From Proteles cristata cristata (taxonomy: Eukaryota > Chordata > Mammalia > Carnivora > Hyaenidae): a stretch of DNA of 64,000 bases. The DNA lies in the NCBI GenBank assembly GCA_017311185.1, contig JAESUZ010002395.1, positions 620,001-684,000 on the forward strand, in the 5' to 3' direction. A program made the translations under genes and the position numbers. Below the pieces are notes generated by a model, which worked only from the letters and a program-made list of their open reading frames with translations, was not told the origin of the DNA and ran no database searches. Positions within the stretch are counted from its first letter, which is position 1, and each line of letters starts with the position of its first letter. This document shows positions 36,149-47,655 of this stretch, one piece after another.

Positions 36149-36365
36149 TGGGACGCCTGGGTGGCTTAGTTGGTTAAGCGTTCAACTTTCGCTTAGGCCA
36201 TGATCTCGCGGTTCGTGGGTTCGAGCCCCGTGTCGGGCTCTGTGCCGACTGCCAGCTCAGAGCCTGGAGCCTGTTTCAGTCTGTGACTCCCTCTCTCTCT
36301 GACCCTCCCCTGCTCATGCCATCTCTCTCTCTCTCCTAGAAATAAATAAAACATTAAAAAAAAAA
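36149..36365 (+). mobile_element. Young felid SINE in L1
   Basis: Head gacgcctgggtggcttag and the ctgactgccagctcag signature. Duplication agaaaatgaatcaacaa (36132-36148) and agaaaatgaatcaataa (36366-36382). Confidence 0.97.
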
Positions 36366-36510
36366 AGAAAATGAATCAATAAAACTTACCTCAAAGAACT
36401 TTACACTCGAAAAAGAATAAACAAAACTCTAAGTAGAAAGATGGGAAAAAATGAGTATTAGGCATAAATGAAATAGAAACTAAAAAGACAACTTAAAAAA
36501 AGATCAATCA

Positions 36511-36736
36511 GGGGCGCCTGGGTGGCTTAGTCGGTTAAGCGTCCGACTTTCGCTTAGGTCATGATCTCGCGGTTCGTGGGTTCGAGCCCCGCGTCGGGCT
36601 CTGTGCTGACTGCCAGCTCAGAGCCTGGAGCCTGTTTCAGTCTGTGACTCCCTCTCTCTCTGACCCTCCCCTGCTCACGCTGTCTCTCCTCTCTCCTAGA
36701 AATAAATAAAACATTAAAAAAATTAAAAGAAAAAAA
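36511..36736 (+). mobile_element. Young felid SINE in L1
   Basis: Head ggggcgcctgggtggcttag, ctgactgccagctcag signature, and a body almost identical to 36149-36365. The flank aaagatcaatca is duplicated at 36499-36510 and 36741-36752, ending at the head of an older SINE. Confidence 0.97.
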
Positions 36737-36752
36737 AAAAAAAGATCAATCA

Positions 36753-36932
36753 GGGGCTCCTGGGAGAGACTCAGCTTTAGCATCAGACTTCAGCTTGGGT
36801 CATGATCTAATAGTTCAGGAATTAGGCTCGCTGCTGACAGCACAGAGCGTGCTATAGATCCCCTGTCCCTCTCTCTCCTGCCCCTCCCCTACTTGTGCTC
36901 TTTCAAAAATAAATAAAACATTAAAAAAAAAA
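36753..36932 (+). mobile_element. Older SINEC copy in L1
   Basis: Head ggggctcctgggagagactc, degenerate body, tail aaataaataaaacattaaaa. The younger SINE at 36511 inserted exactly at its left edge. Confidence 0.9.
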
Positions 36933-36957
36933 TCAAACTAAGAGCTAGAATTTTTTT

Positions 36958-37178
36958 TACAATTTCATGTCTTTTTTGGTTATTATTATTTTTAATGTTT
37001 ACTTATTTTTGAGAATGTGAGAGCGGGGGAGGGGAAGAGAGAGAGGGAGACACAGAATCTGAAGCAGGCTCCAGGCACTGAAGTGTCAGCACAGAGCCCG
37101 ATGTGCAAACCCACCGACCATGAGATCATGACCTGAGCTGAATTCAGATGCTTAACTGACTAAGCCACCCAGGCACCC
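36958..37178 (-). mobile_element. Felid SINE in L1
   Basis: Reverse copy, T-rich end to gccacccaggcaccc. Duplication actaagagctag at 36937-36948 and 37179-37190, continuing as gaattttttt / agttttttg. Confidence 0.95.
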
Positions 37179-40100
37179 ACTAAGAGCTAGAGTTTTTTGA
37201 AAAGATAAATAACAATTGACAAACCTTTAGCAAGACTCATCAAAGAAGGGTAGGGGGGAAGAATCAAATAAAATCAGAAATGAAAGTAAAACATTACAAC
37301 TAATACCACAGAAATACAAAAGGCCATAAAAGAATACTATGAACAAATTAAATGTCAACATATTGGACAACCTATAAGAAATGTATAAATCCTTAGAAAG
37401 ATACAACATACCAAGACTGAATTAAACATTTAAAAAAATCTGAACACACCAATTTAATTTTTCTTAATAGACCAATTCCTAATAAGGAGATTGAATTATT
37501 AATCAAAAACCTCCCAACAAACAAAAGTCCAGAACCAGATGGGTTCACTGGTGAAATCTACCAAATATTTACAGAATTATACCAATCCTTCTCTAAATCT
37601 TCCAAAAACAGAAGATGAGGGAACACTTCCAAATTCATTTTATAAGGCCAGCATTACCAATATAAAAACCACACAAGGGTGCCACAAGAAAAGAAAATTT
37701 CAGGCCAATATCCTTGATAAACACTGGTGCAAAAAATCCTCCACAAAATATTAGCAAACCAAATTCAGCGATACATTAAAAGGACCATACACCATAATCA
37801 AGAGGGATTTATTCCACCGATGCAAGAAAAGTTCAATAGCCACAAATCAATGTGCTACACTGCATTAACAAAACGAAAGATAAAAATCATATGATCATGT
37901 CAACAGATACAGAAAAAGCATTTGACAAAATTCAGTATCCATTTATGATTTCAAAAAAAAACTCACCAAAAACTGGGTACAGAGGGATCATACCTCAACA
38001 TAATAAAGGATAGCTATGACAAGCCCACAGTTAACATCATACTCAGTAGTGAAAGTCTAATGTTTCTCCTCTAAGATCAGGAACAAGTCAAGGATGGCCA
38101 CTCCGGCCACTTTTTTTTTCAACAAAATATTGCAAGCCCTACCCAGATCAATTCAGTGAGAAAAAATAAAGAAATAAAGGCATCCAAATCAGAAAGGAAC
38201 ACATAAATCTGTCGCTCAAGAAGACAAGATTTTATACATACAAAATCCTAAGGACTCTTGGAATAAAATCCTAATAACTCTTGGAATTTTAATAAATGAC
38301 TTCAGTAAAGCTGTGTGATATAAAGATCAACAAATTCATTGCATTTCTCTACACTAATAATAAACTGTTAGAAAGAAATTAAGAAGACAATCCCATTTAT
38401 AATTGCATCAAAAGAATATAATACCTAGGAATAAATTTAACCAAGGAGATGGAAGACCTATACACTGAAAATCACAAGACACTGAGGAAAGGAAATGAAG
38501 ACACAAATAAATGGAAAAATATCCCATGCTCATGGACTGGAAGAAGTGGTATTGTTAAAATGTCCATACTACACAAAGCAATCTACAAATTCAGTGCATT
38601 TCCTATCAAAATGCCAATGGTATTTTTCACGGAAATAGAACAAACCTAAAATTTGTATGGCAGTACAAGACCCCTAATAACCAAAACTATCTTGAGATAG
38701 AACAAAACTGAAGGCATCATGCGTCCTAATTTCAAACTATATTACAAAACTATAGAAATTTAAAAAACACAAAAAAACATGACAGTGGCATAAAAACAAA
38801 CACATACATCAGTGGAACACAACAGAAAGCCCAGAAAAAAGCCCACACATGTGTGGTCAATTAATTTACAATAAAGAAGCCAAAAAAACACAACAGGGGA
38901 AGGACAGTCTCTTCAATAAATGGTGTTGGGAAAACTGAGCAGTAACATTCGAAAGAATAAAATTGGACCACTACCTTGTTCCACACACAAAAACTAACTC
39001 AAAATAAATCAGACACTGGAACCCCAAACTCCTAGGAAAAACAAAACAAAACAAAACATGGGCATTAAGCTCCTTGACATCACTCTTGGTGATGATTTTT
39101 TGGATCTGACATCAAAAGCAAATGTAACAGAAGCAAAAAAAAAAAAATACACTAGTGAGACTAAACTAAAAATCTTCTGCATAGCAAAGGAAACCACCAA
39201 CAAAATGAAAAGACAGCCCACCAGATGGGAGGTTTTACTTGCAAATCGTGTATCTGATAAGTGGTTAACATCCAAAATATATAAAGAACCATTAAAACTC
39301 AATTTCAAAAAAATAATCGGTTTTAAAAATGAGCAGACATCTGAATAGACGTTTTTCCAAAAAAGACATACATAAGGCCAACAGGGACATGAGAAAAGGC
39401 ACTCAACATCAGTAATCATCAGGGAAATACAAGTCAAAACCACAATGAGAAATCACCTCACACTTTGTGCAACGAGTATTATCAAAAACACAAGAAATAA
39501 CAAGTGTTGGGGAAGATGTGGAGAAAGGGTAACCCTGTGCGCTGCTGATGAGAATGGAACCTGGTGTAGCTACTGTGAAAAATAGTATGGAGGGTCCTCA
39601 AAAAAATTAAGAATAGAACTAATCTATGATCGAGCAATTGCACTTCTGGATATTTACTTGTGGGAAATGAAAACACTAGCTCAAGAAGATATCCACAACC
39701 CCATGACCACAGCAGCATTATTTACAACAGCCAAGATGTGGAAACAGCCTAGGCGTCCAGATATGAGATACGTGAACGCACAGCCTAGTGCACAGACCCC
39801 CACCCCACACACAATGGATTATTATTCTGCCACACACAAAAGAAGTAAAATCCTGCCATTTGTGACAACAGGGATGAACTCTCAGGGCATTATGTTCAGT
39901 GAAATAAGTTGAACTCAGAAAGACATCCCACACGATTTCACTTATGTGTAGAATCTAAAAACAACAAACAATAATCAAACCCAAAGCTACAAAGACTGGT
40001 GGTTGCCAGAGGCGGGTAACAGAGCGGGGAGGCAGGTGAAATAAATGAAAGTGGTCAAAAGGTACAAACTTGCATTAACAAATGAAAAAGCCCTGGAGAT

Positions 40101-40202
40101 GTATATACAGCATGGCGACTACAGTCAATACTACTACGTTGTATGTTTGAAAGTTGCTAAGAGAGTAAATCTTAAAAGTTCTTATCACAAAACGAAACAA
40201 TC

Positions 40203-40350
40203 GCTAACAGCAGAGCCTGGAGGCTGCTTCAGATTCTGTGTCTCCCTCTCTCTCTCTCCCCTCTCTCCCCCTCCCCCACCTGCGAGCGCTCTCAAGCTCT
40301 CTCCCTCTCTCTCTCAAAATAAATAAGCATTAAAAAACAAAATTTAAAAA
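40203..40350 (+). mobile_element. 5'-truncated SINEC copy
   Basis: Only the right half is present: acagcagagcctggaggctg, CT tract, ctcaaaataaataagcatta. It sits at the 3' end of the large L1. The tRNA-like head is missing. Confidence 0.88.
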
Positions 40351-41095
40351 AAAGTACCAAATACTTATATTTGAAAAGAAGAAAAATCTCAAATCAATGA
40401 CCTAAGAACCTCAAGAACTACAGGCAAAAGAAGTTAACCTCAACCAACTCACATATTTATACAAAAATTAATTCAAGAGACCATGGGCATAAATAAAAAA
40501 TACAAAACTACAACTTTTTAGGGAAATAAAAACAAAACTAAGCCACAAGTGTTTAAATGGTCTAGGGAAAGGAAACAGCTGAGGCACCAAAAGCAAAATC
40601 CATTACAAGAAAAACTGATTAACTGGTCTTCAACAAAATGAAAACTCTTTGCTCTCCAAAGGATCCTAATTAAGAGGATGAGAAATCAAAGCATAGACTG
40701 GGAGACAGCATCTGCAAACCACATATTTGTAAAGATCAGTACCTAAAATACACAAATAACTCTCAAAACTTAATAGTTTTCTTTAAAAAAAAAGTAATCC
40801 AATTAGAAAATGTGCAAAAGGCATAAAGAGACATTTCACTGAAGAGGATATACAGATGGCAAATAAATACAAGAAAAACTGTGCGACATCATTAGTTATC
40901 CAAGAAATGCAAATTAAAGCCACAAGAGATATCACTACATACCTATCAGAACAATTACAATAAAAAATAGTGACAACTCCAAATGCTGGCAAGGATGCAG
41001 ATAAAGTAGGTCCCTCCTACATTGCTGAGGACAATGTGAAATTATTTAGCAACTCTGGGAAATGGTTTGAGAGTTTCTTATAAAACTAAATATAC

Positions 41096-41320
41096 AGGAG
41101 TGCCTGGGCGACTCAGTTGGTGAAGAAACTCTTGATTTTGGCTAAGGTCGTGATCTCACAGTTTGTATGATCAAGCCCCACATCAGGCTCCATGCTGGTC
41201 TGCTTGGGATTCTCTCTCTGCCTCTCTCTGCCTTTCCAAACCTGCTCATGCATGCACCGGTGAGCTCTCTCTCTCTCTCTTTCAAAATAAATGCCTTAAA
41301 AAAAAAAAAAAAAGGTACCA
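41096..41320 (+). mobile_element. Older SINEC copy in L1
   Basis: Head ggagtgcctgggcgactcag, missing central piece, CT tract with catgcatgcaccggtgag, A17 tail. Flank aaaactaaa recurs at 41327. Confidence 0.9.
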
Positions 41321-41335
41321 AAAAAAAACTAAACT

Positions 41336-41558
41336 GGGGCACCTGGGTAGCTGAGTCAATTCAGCATGCGACTTCAGCTCAGGTCATAATCTCATGGTTC
41401 GTGGGTTTGATCCCCATATTGGGCTCTGTGCTGACAGCTCGGAGCCTGGAGCCTGCTTTGGATTCTGTCTCTCCCTCTCTCTGTGCCCCTTCCATGTTCA
41501 TACCCTGTCTCTCTCAAGAATAAACATTTAAAAATAAATAAAGTCCTTAAAAAAAAAA
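41336..41558 (+). mobile_element. Felid SINE in L1
   Basis: Head ggggcacctgggtagctgag, full body, tail aataaacatttaaaaataaa. Lies in tandem with the preceding SINE. Confidence 0.93.
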
Positions 41559-42170
41559 AATCTGTAACTATCTTATCACCCAGCAACTGCACTCATGAGT
41601 ATTTAGAGAAATACTTATGCTCATGTAAAAACCTATACACGAGGTCTATGACAACTTCAGCTGTAACAGACAAAAACTGAAAACAATTCAGATGTCTTCC
41701 AAAAGCTAAACGCTAAGCAATCTGTTTTACATACATATCATGGAATACTACATAGCAATAAAAAGGATTCAACTATTAATACCTTAACAACCAGAATGAA
41801 TATCCAGAGAACTATGGGAAGTGGGGATAAAAAGGTAATCCCATAACATGACATACTGTATGATTCCATTTATATTATACTTGAAATCACAGAAATTATA
41901 GACATACAGAAGAAAGGGATGGTTACCGGAAGGGCATGGGGTGGCAGGCATGGATGGGAAGTGGGTGTGGCCAGAAATAAGCCATCCAAGAACCCTATTG
42001 TAACGAAAGTGTTCTTTCTGTATCTTGACTGGATAAATGTCAATGTCCTGGTTGAGACACCATGCTGGAGTTATGCCAGATGTCATCACTAGGGGACACT
42101 GGGTGAAGGGTACGTAGGATCTCTCTATACTACCTCTTACAACGGCAAGTACATCTATCATTATCAAAAG

Positions 42171-43008
42171 GCTAATTCACTTAAAAGAGGAATGCATGAA
42201 GAAGAGGAGAAAAATTAATAAATGTAAATAATTACAGAAATTTTGCTTAATTCATATTTATACTCATTCTTAGGTATATGACTGTAGCATTTAAAGCAAA
42301 TCTAATGCTCCACAAGGTCCCTATAATTCTAACTGGCTGTTCCATAGTCTTTGTTTCCAAAAATTATATGTATAAAGATGCAGCATGAGATAAGAACTTC
42401 TACATCTTTCACACAGAGGAGAAGGGGATTTTTCAATTCCATGTAATATGTTTAATAAGGTTAGCTCCTTGAAGTATTTCTCATTATAAACATGGATCAC
42501 CACGAAAGCAACACCTGCTGGGAAAATCAATTTCTGAATATATAAAAGGTCATACTTCCAATCCCTCTATAATAGCATGGCTGTATGTCTGTATATGCAA
42601 TTAATCTTTGTTTAAAATGAGAGAGTCAGAGTAATATTACAGTTGTCTAAAACAGAGAAGTTTCCACTATTTCCACAATAATGTATGGAGATTTATTTCC
42701 TCAGGCAATAGAGGTACAGAGTTTGCCCAAGGACATAAGATAACACTACCAATTTAGAAGTACATTTCATTGGAAACATTCTATATACCAATAAGAGTAC
42801 AGATGATTATTCCTAAAATTTTGACCTTCTTTTCTTCAGAAAGAAAATAATATAGACTATGAAGAAGGTACTTATCATCAGCTCAAATAGATCCATTAAT
42901 CAAATCAGCAAAATTTTTAACAGGCTGTCCTTTGGAGGCCCTCCAGGAGATCCCAAATTTTAATCCCCATTTTTAAGTTGGTTATGCCCACCTTACAAAG
43001 TTGCATTC
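42171..43008. other. Unassigned intron sequence
   Basis: AT-rich; no repeat or coding signal recognised. Confidence 0.5.
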
Positions 43009-43020
43009 TAAAACGTCTCA

Positions 43021-43373
43021 TTTAAAGAATGAAATCCGGTCATTTGTAGCAACATGGATGGAACTTGAGGGTGTTATGCTGAGTGAAATAAGTCAGGCAG
43101 AGAAGGACAGACACCAGATGTTTGTATGTATAGGTGGATTAGGAGAAATTTAATGGAGGACAGTGAGGGAGGAGAAGGGATGAAAATAGTTGGGGAGAGG
43201 GAGGGAGGCAAACCATGAGAGACTCTTTAATGCTGAGAACAAACTGAGGGCTGATGGGGGTGGGGGAGAGGAAAGGGGGGTGATGGGCATGGAGGAGGGC
43301 ACTTGTGGGGATGAGCACTGGGTGTTATATGGAAACCAACCTGACAATAAACGATTTAAGAAAAATAAATAAA
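43021..43373 (+). mobile_element. Recent 5'-truncated L1 insertion, about 350 bp
   Basis: L1 3' UTR: aacatggatggaacttgagg, gagtgaaataagtcaggcag, gaggcaaaccatgagagact, aacaaactgagggctgatgg, gatgagcactgggtgttata, tail aaaaataaataaataaa. Duplication taaaacgtctca (43009-43020) and taaaatgtctcg (43374-43385). Low divergence from the copy at 57147. Confidence 0.93.
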
Positions 43374-43385
43374 TAAAATGTCTCG

Positions 43386-44194
43386 TGTAACACAGAACAA
43401 ATCTGCAAAGAGAATAACATTATAAATGGTGATTAAATTATAAAGTAATACCCAAATAGTTTAATACAAGAAATACAAGTGGTTCTCTACTTTGTCCTAA
43501 CCAGAACAGTACATAAAACTCAAACAGAACGAAGTTTCCTCACCCAATGGCTAAAAATAATATCTTAGCATTAAGACAAATCTTCAGTTTCCAGCATTCT
43601 ATACATGTGGTTTTCCTAAGTACTCTATACACAAATATCAGCCTAAACACAAATATCTAATTTGAGAAAAGCTTGGTGCTTTCAGAATACTAATAATTCC
43701 TATCTTTATGTAAATTCATTAAGTTTATGAGACCCACTCTTCTTAACAAGAGAATCAGACTTTCATCCTAGTTTTCTATTCATTTTTGGCAAAAATGATA
43801 CAAAGACTGGCTTGTACAAATGGAGAAAAACAAATATAAAATAACAAAATTACCATTAACTGAGATGGAAAAACTACAGGAATGGTTCCAAGAGGAATGA
43901 TCCAAAAATCAGTTTGTATTTTTTAATGTTAAGTTTGAGATGCTTATTAGATATCCACTAAGTTATCAAGTAGGCAAGACCAGGCTAGAGAGAAAAGAAA
44001 ATTATAAAATCGCTGAAACATACAAGAAATTGCCAGGGAAAGTACAAAAGAAAACAGAAGAGAACCAGGGATGGAGCACTGGCACTGTGCAAAACTGTGG
44101 AAATGAGTCACTGCTACAAAGGTAGCAAATATAACCAAAAAGGTAGCCAGGAAAAGGAGAAAAACCAGAGGAGTATAGATCGAACTTTTATACC
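43386..44194. other. Unassigned intron sequence
   Basis: No family recognised; overlapping open frames of 60-90 codons on both strands near 43950-44230 have no known content. Confidence 0.45.
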
Positions 44195-44305
44195 ATTTTA
44201 GGTGCTGGTGACATAAAAATGCATACATTTACAAACAATCTCTGTCCCCAAAGCTCTAAGCCTAGTGATAAAGACAAATACTACACAAAACAATTATGAT
44301 GTCAC
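44195..44305 (-). mobile_element. Possible L2 remnant
   Basis: ttaggtgctggtgacataaa, aatctctgtccccaaagctc and taagcctagtgataaagaca resemble the reverse of the L2 3' region. Weak. Confidence 0.4.
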
Positions 44306-44511
44306 ATGTCATCATATATGCAGAAAATCTCGTTATCTGCTAAAAAGCTACTCACACTAGTGGGTGATTTTAGGAATGTGATGGCACACAAGATTAATGT
44401 GGAAAATCAGTATTAGTTCAAGATATTAGAAACAAATAGAAAATATAAAAAATGCAATCCTATTTATAGTAGCAACCAAAAATCATTAAAGTACATAGAG
44501 CCTTAGCCTGT

Positions 44512-44826
44512 CTGTGCTGCTATAACGAAATACAACAGACTACATGGCTTAATAGTTAATTCTTCCCACAGTTCTGGAGGCTGGAAGTTCAAGATCAAAG
44601 CACCAGCATGGTTGGGGAGGGCCCCCTTCCAGGCTGCTGACTTCTCTGTGTGTTCTCACATGTCAGAGGGGGCAAAGCAGCTCTCTCTGCCCTCTGCCTT
44701 ATTCCCATTCATTAGTGTTGTTCCCCCATGAAGTAATCAGGTCCCAAGGACCCACCTCCTAATATCACCTCGAAGGCTGAGTTTGAACAGACGGATCTGG
44801 GGAAGACACATTCAGTCAATAGCATA
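44512..44826 (-). mobile_element. MaLR-type (MLT1/MST-like) solo LTR inside L1
   Basis: In reverse it starts tgctattgactgaatgtg. It then carries aggaggtgggtccttgg, ctgattacttcatggggg, gcctccagaactgtggg, and near its end cgttatagcagcacagac. This order is typical of ERVL-MaLR LTRs. No internal retroviral genes are attached. Exact ends are uncertain by a few bases. Confidence 0.75.
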
Positions 44827-45064
44827 GGGATAACTTTAACAAAATCTATGTATATCCTGGTCCTTGAAAAACTACACACGTTGCTGGAATAAATTAAAGA
44901 AGGTATCAGTAAATAGAGATATACCATGTTCATGAATTTAAAGGCTTAATGTTGCTAAAATGTCAATTCTTCTATAAGTGATCTATAGATTGAAAACAAT
45001 CCAATAAATTCCCAGCAGGCACTTTCCATAGAAACTGACAAGCTGATTTTAAAATTTAAATGGA

Positions 45065-45225
45065 GGGGCACCTGGGTGGCTCGGTCACTTGAGCATCCAA
45101 CTCTTGATTTCGGCTCAGGTCTTGATCTCACAGTGAGATCAAGCCCCACATCGGCCTCTGTGCTGAGTGTGGAGCCTACTTAAGTTTCTCTCTCTCTAAC
45201 CCCCTTGCCCAATCAATCAATCAAT
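45065..45225 (+). mobile_element. Shorter SINEC copy in L1
   Basis: Head ggggcacctgggtggctcgg, short CT tract and (aatc)n tail. Exact 14-bp duplication aaaatttaaatgga at 45051-45064 and 45226-45239. Confidence 0.96.
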
Positions 45226-45336
45226 AAAATTTAAATGGAATGGAAATGACCTAAGAGCCAAAGCTGTTTGGGGTGTGGGGGGAGGGACGGTTTAATTTAG
45301 AAGAACTACACTCCCTAACTTCAAGACTTAGTATAG

Positions 45337-45565
45337 TGGTATCTGAGTGGTTCAGTCAGTGAATGTCTGACTCTTGGTTTCGGCTCAGGGCCTGATCTCA
45401 CGATTTGTGAGTTAAAGCCCTGCACTGAGTTCCAGACTAACAGTACCAAGTCTGCCTGAGATTTGTTCATTCTCGCTCTCACTCTCTTTCTCCTCCTCCT
45501 CCTCTCCCCCGCCCCATGCATGCTCTCACTTTCAAAATAAATAAACTTAAAAAAAATAACAATGT
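45337..45565 (+). mobile_element. Diverged SINEC copy in L1
   Basis: ggtatctgagtggttcagtc, gttaaagccctgcactgag, (tcc)n in the CT tract, caaaataaataaacttaaaa tail. Confidence 0.9.
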
Positions 45566-45924
45566 TTAAAAGAAAAGGACTTATTATAAAGCCACAGCAA
45601 TAAAGACAATGTGCCACTGGCAAAAGAATAGAAACACAGACGCATTAGCTGACTTGTGACCAAGATGCTAAGATGCAGGAATAACTAGGCATCTATACAG
45701 AAAGGAAGTGAACAACAACCCCCACTTAACACCCAACACAAAAATGAACTCTGAGTGGATCAGAGACCCTAAATATAGTGCTATAACCAAACTTCTGGAA
45801 GAAAACACAAACAAAAATCTTTGTTATCTTGGGATAGGCAAAGAGATCTTAGGTAGAACACTAAAAGCAGTAACCATAAGAGAAAAAAATTATAAACTGG
45901 ACTTCATCAAAATTAAAACTTCTG

Positions 45925-46143
45925 TTTTTTCTTTATTTTTAACATTTGTTTACTTTTGAGAGAGAGAGCAACAGAGTTTGAGTGGGGGGACAGGCAGAGA
46001 GAGAGGGAGACACAGAATCCAAAACAGGCTCCAGGCTCTGAGCTGCCAGCACAGAGTCCAACATGGGGCTCAAACTCACAAACCATGAGATTGTGCCCTG
46101 AGCCGAAGTCAGATGCTCAACCAACTGAGCCACCCAGGTGCCA
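45925..46143 (-). mobile_element. Felid SINE in L1
   Basis: Reverse copy, aacatttgtttacttttgag to gagccacccaggtgcca; flanking aaaact on both sides. Confidence 0.94.
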
Positions 46144-46372
46144 CAAAACTTTGTTCTTCAAATGTCACCACTAAGGAAAAGGAAAGGCAAGCCATAGACT
46201 AGTCAAACAGGATTCTTACGAATCAGTAATAAGACAAATCTATACAAAAATGGGCAAAGATGTGAACAGTTAATTCACAAAAAAAGATACACAATGGCCA
46301 ATAAACACAGAAAACGATGTTTGACATCTTTATGTTCACTATCCTTGCAGCTATTAGAAGAACTGCAATTTA

Positions 46373-46583
46373 GGGGCACCTGGGTGGTTCCATCAGTGAA
46401 GCGTCTGATTTCGGCTCAGGTCCTGATCTCACAGTTTGTGGGATGGAGCTCTGTATCCAGCTCTGTGCTGACAGCATGGACCTGCTTGCGATTCTCTTTT
46501 TCTCCTGTCTCTCTGCCCCTCCCCAGCTCACATGCATGTGCTCTCTCTCTCTCAAAATAAATAAACTTAAAAAAATTTTTAAA
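46373..46583 (+). mobile_element. SINEC copy in L1
   Basis: Head ggggcacctgggtggttcca, shortened middle, catgcatgtgctctctctct, tail caaaataaataaacttaaaa. Confidence 0.93.
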
Positions 46584-47065
46584 AGATTGGCAATACCAAG
46601 TGTTGACCAGGATGTGAAAAAAATTACTGGCAGGAATATAAAATAGTAGAACCATTTTTGGAAAACTGTTTGGTAGTTACACTGAACCAATCAGTCCACC
46701 CCTATTTATCCACGAGAACTGAAAATATATGTCCAAAGATGTATACATGAATATTAACAGATTTATTTAAAATAGCCCCAAACCAGAAATGGCCCAAATG
46801 TCCATCAGCAGGTGGATGGACAAGCTGATATAGCCACATGACAGAATACTACCCTGCAGTAAAAAAGCACAAACTACTAATACACACACAATATAGATGA
46901 GCATCAAAATCTGACTCAGTGGAAGAAGGCAGACAGGAGAAAAGGACATCTGTATGATTCTATTCAAACAAAATGCTATGCAGTTTATACTGATAGAAAG
47001 TGGATCAGTGGTTTCCTAGGGCCAAGAGTAGGGGGGAAAGGGACTTCCAAGGGGCTGAGGAAACC

Positions 47066-47281
47066 TTTTTTTTTTTTTTTTAATGTTTACTTATTATTGA
47101 GAGACAGAAACAGAGTGCGAGCTGGGGAGGGGCAGAAAGAGAGGGAGACACAGAATCCGAAGCAAGCTCCAGGCTCTGAGCTGTCAGCACAGAGCCCATG
47201 CGGGGCTCGAACTCACAGACGGTGAGATTGTGACCTGAGCTGAAGTCAAATACTTAATGGACTGAGCCACCCACGTGCCCC
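47066..47281 (-). mobile_element. Felid SINE in L1
   Basis: Reverse copy, T run and aatgtttacttattattgag to gagccacccacgtgcccc. Confidence 0.94.
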
Positions 47282-47449
47282 TAGGCAACTTCTGATTGAA
47301 GGGGATGAAAATGCTCTGTGTGGTGACTGTGGTAGTGATCTCACGGGTGTACATGTACCAAAACTCATCAAACAGCACAGTTTAAAAGGATACAGTTTAC
47401 ACTATGTAAACTATAACTCAACATTATTTTTTAAAAGATACAATATACC

Positions 47450-47655
47450 GGGGTGCCTGGGTGGGTTGGTGAAGCAGTAAAGTGTCCAACTCTTGATTCT
47501 GGCTCAGGTCATGATCTCAAGGTTCATGAGATGGAGCCCTTCATCGAGCTCTGTGCCTACAGTGCGAGCCTGCTTAGGATTCTCTCTCTCTACCCCTCCC
47601 AAGCTCACTCTCTCTCCCTCTCTCTCTCAAAAATAAATAAATAAGCTTAAAAATA
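47450..47655 (+). mobile_element. SINEC copy at the end of L1
   Basis: ggggtgcctgggtgggttgg head with a small rearrangement, CT tract, (aaat)n tail. Confidence 0.92.

Larger units (their letters stand above)
35930..40200 (+). mobile_element. Large L1 remnant (ORF2 and 3' UTR), carved up by SINEs
   Basis: Landmarks in order: gtctgtatcaataaatgcct; ttttttgaaaagataaataa; the reverse transcriptase region near 37900-38060; gatcaacaaattcattgcat; the terminal domain near 39060-39350; the 3' UTR with tagaatctaaaaacaacaaa. About 4.3 kb, of which roughly 0.9 kb is inserted SINEs (36149-36365, 36511-36736, 36753-36932, 36958-37178). Many stops and frameshifts; the longest open piece is about 97 codons (39058-39348). 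Not mobile. Confidence 0.93.
40352..42170 (+). mobile_element. Old L1 remnant (ORF2 to 3' end), split by two SINEs
   Basis: aaatctcaaatcaatgacct, tttatacaaaaattaattca, tgcaaaaggcataaagagac, gaaatgcaaattaaagccac, and after the SINEs ctatcttatcacccagcaac, catggaatactacatagcaa, gtatgattccatttatatta. Ancient, stops throughout. SINEs at 41096-41320 and 41336-41558 lie inside. Confidence 0.85.
44310..47449 (+). mobile_element. Old L1 remnant, about 3.1 kb, split by an LTR and five SINEs
   Basis: ORF2 landmarks: agatataccatgttcatgaa, actctgagtggatcagagac, aacttctggaagaaaacaca, aactggacttcatcaaaatt, aaaaatgggcaaagatgtga, aatgtccatcagcaggtgga, tgtacatgtaccaaaactca. Inserted inside: a MaLR LTR (44512-44826) and SINEs at 45065, 45337, 45925, 46373 and 47066. 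Heavily decayed. Confidence 0.88.

Noticed and set aside
39058..39348. 97-codon open frame with residues like FCIAKETTNKMKRQPT
   Set aside because: A surviving piece of a decayed L1 ORF2, with stops and frameshifts on both sides.
44512..44826. Possible endogenous retrovirus
   Set aside because: Only a solo MaLR-type LTR is present; no gag, pol or env-like sequence is next to it.
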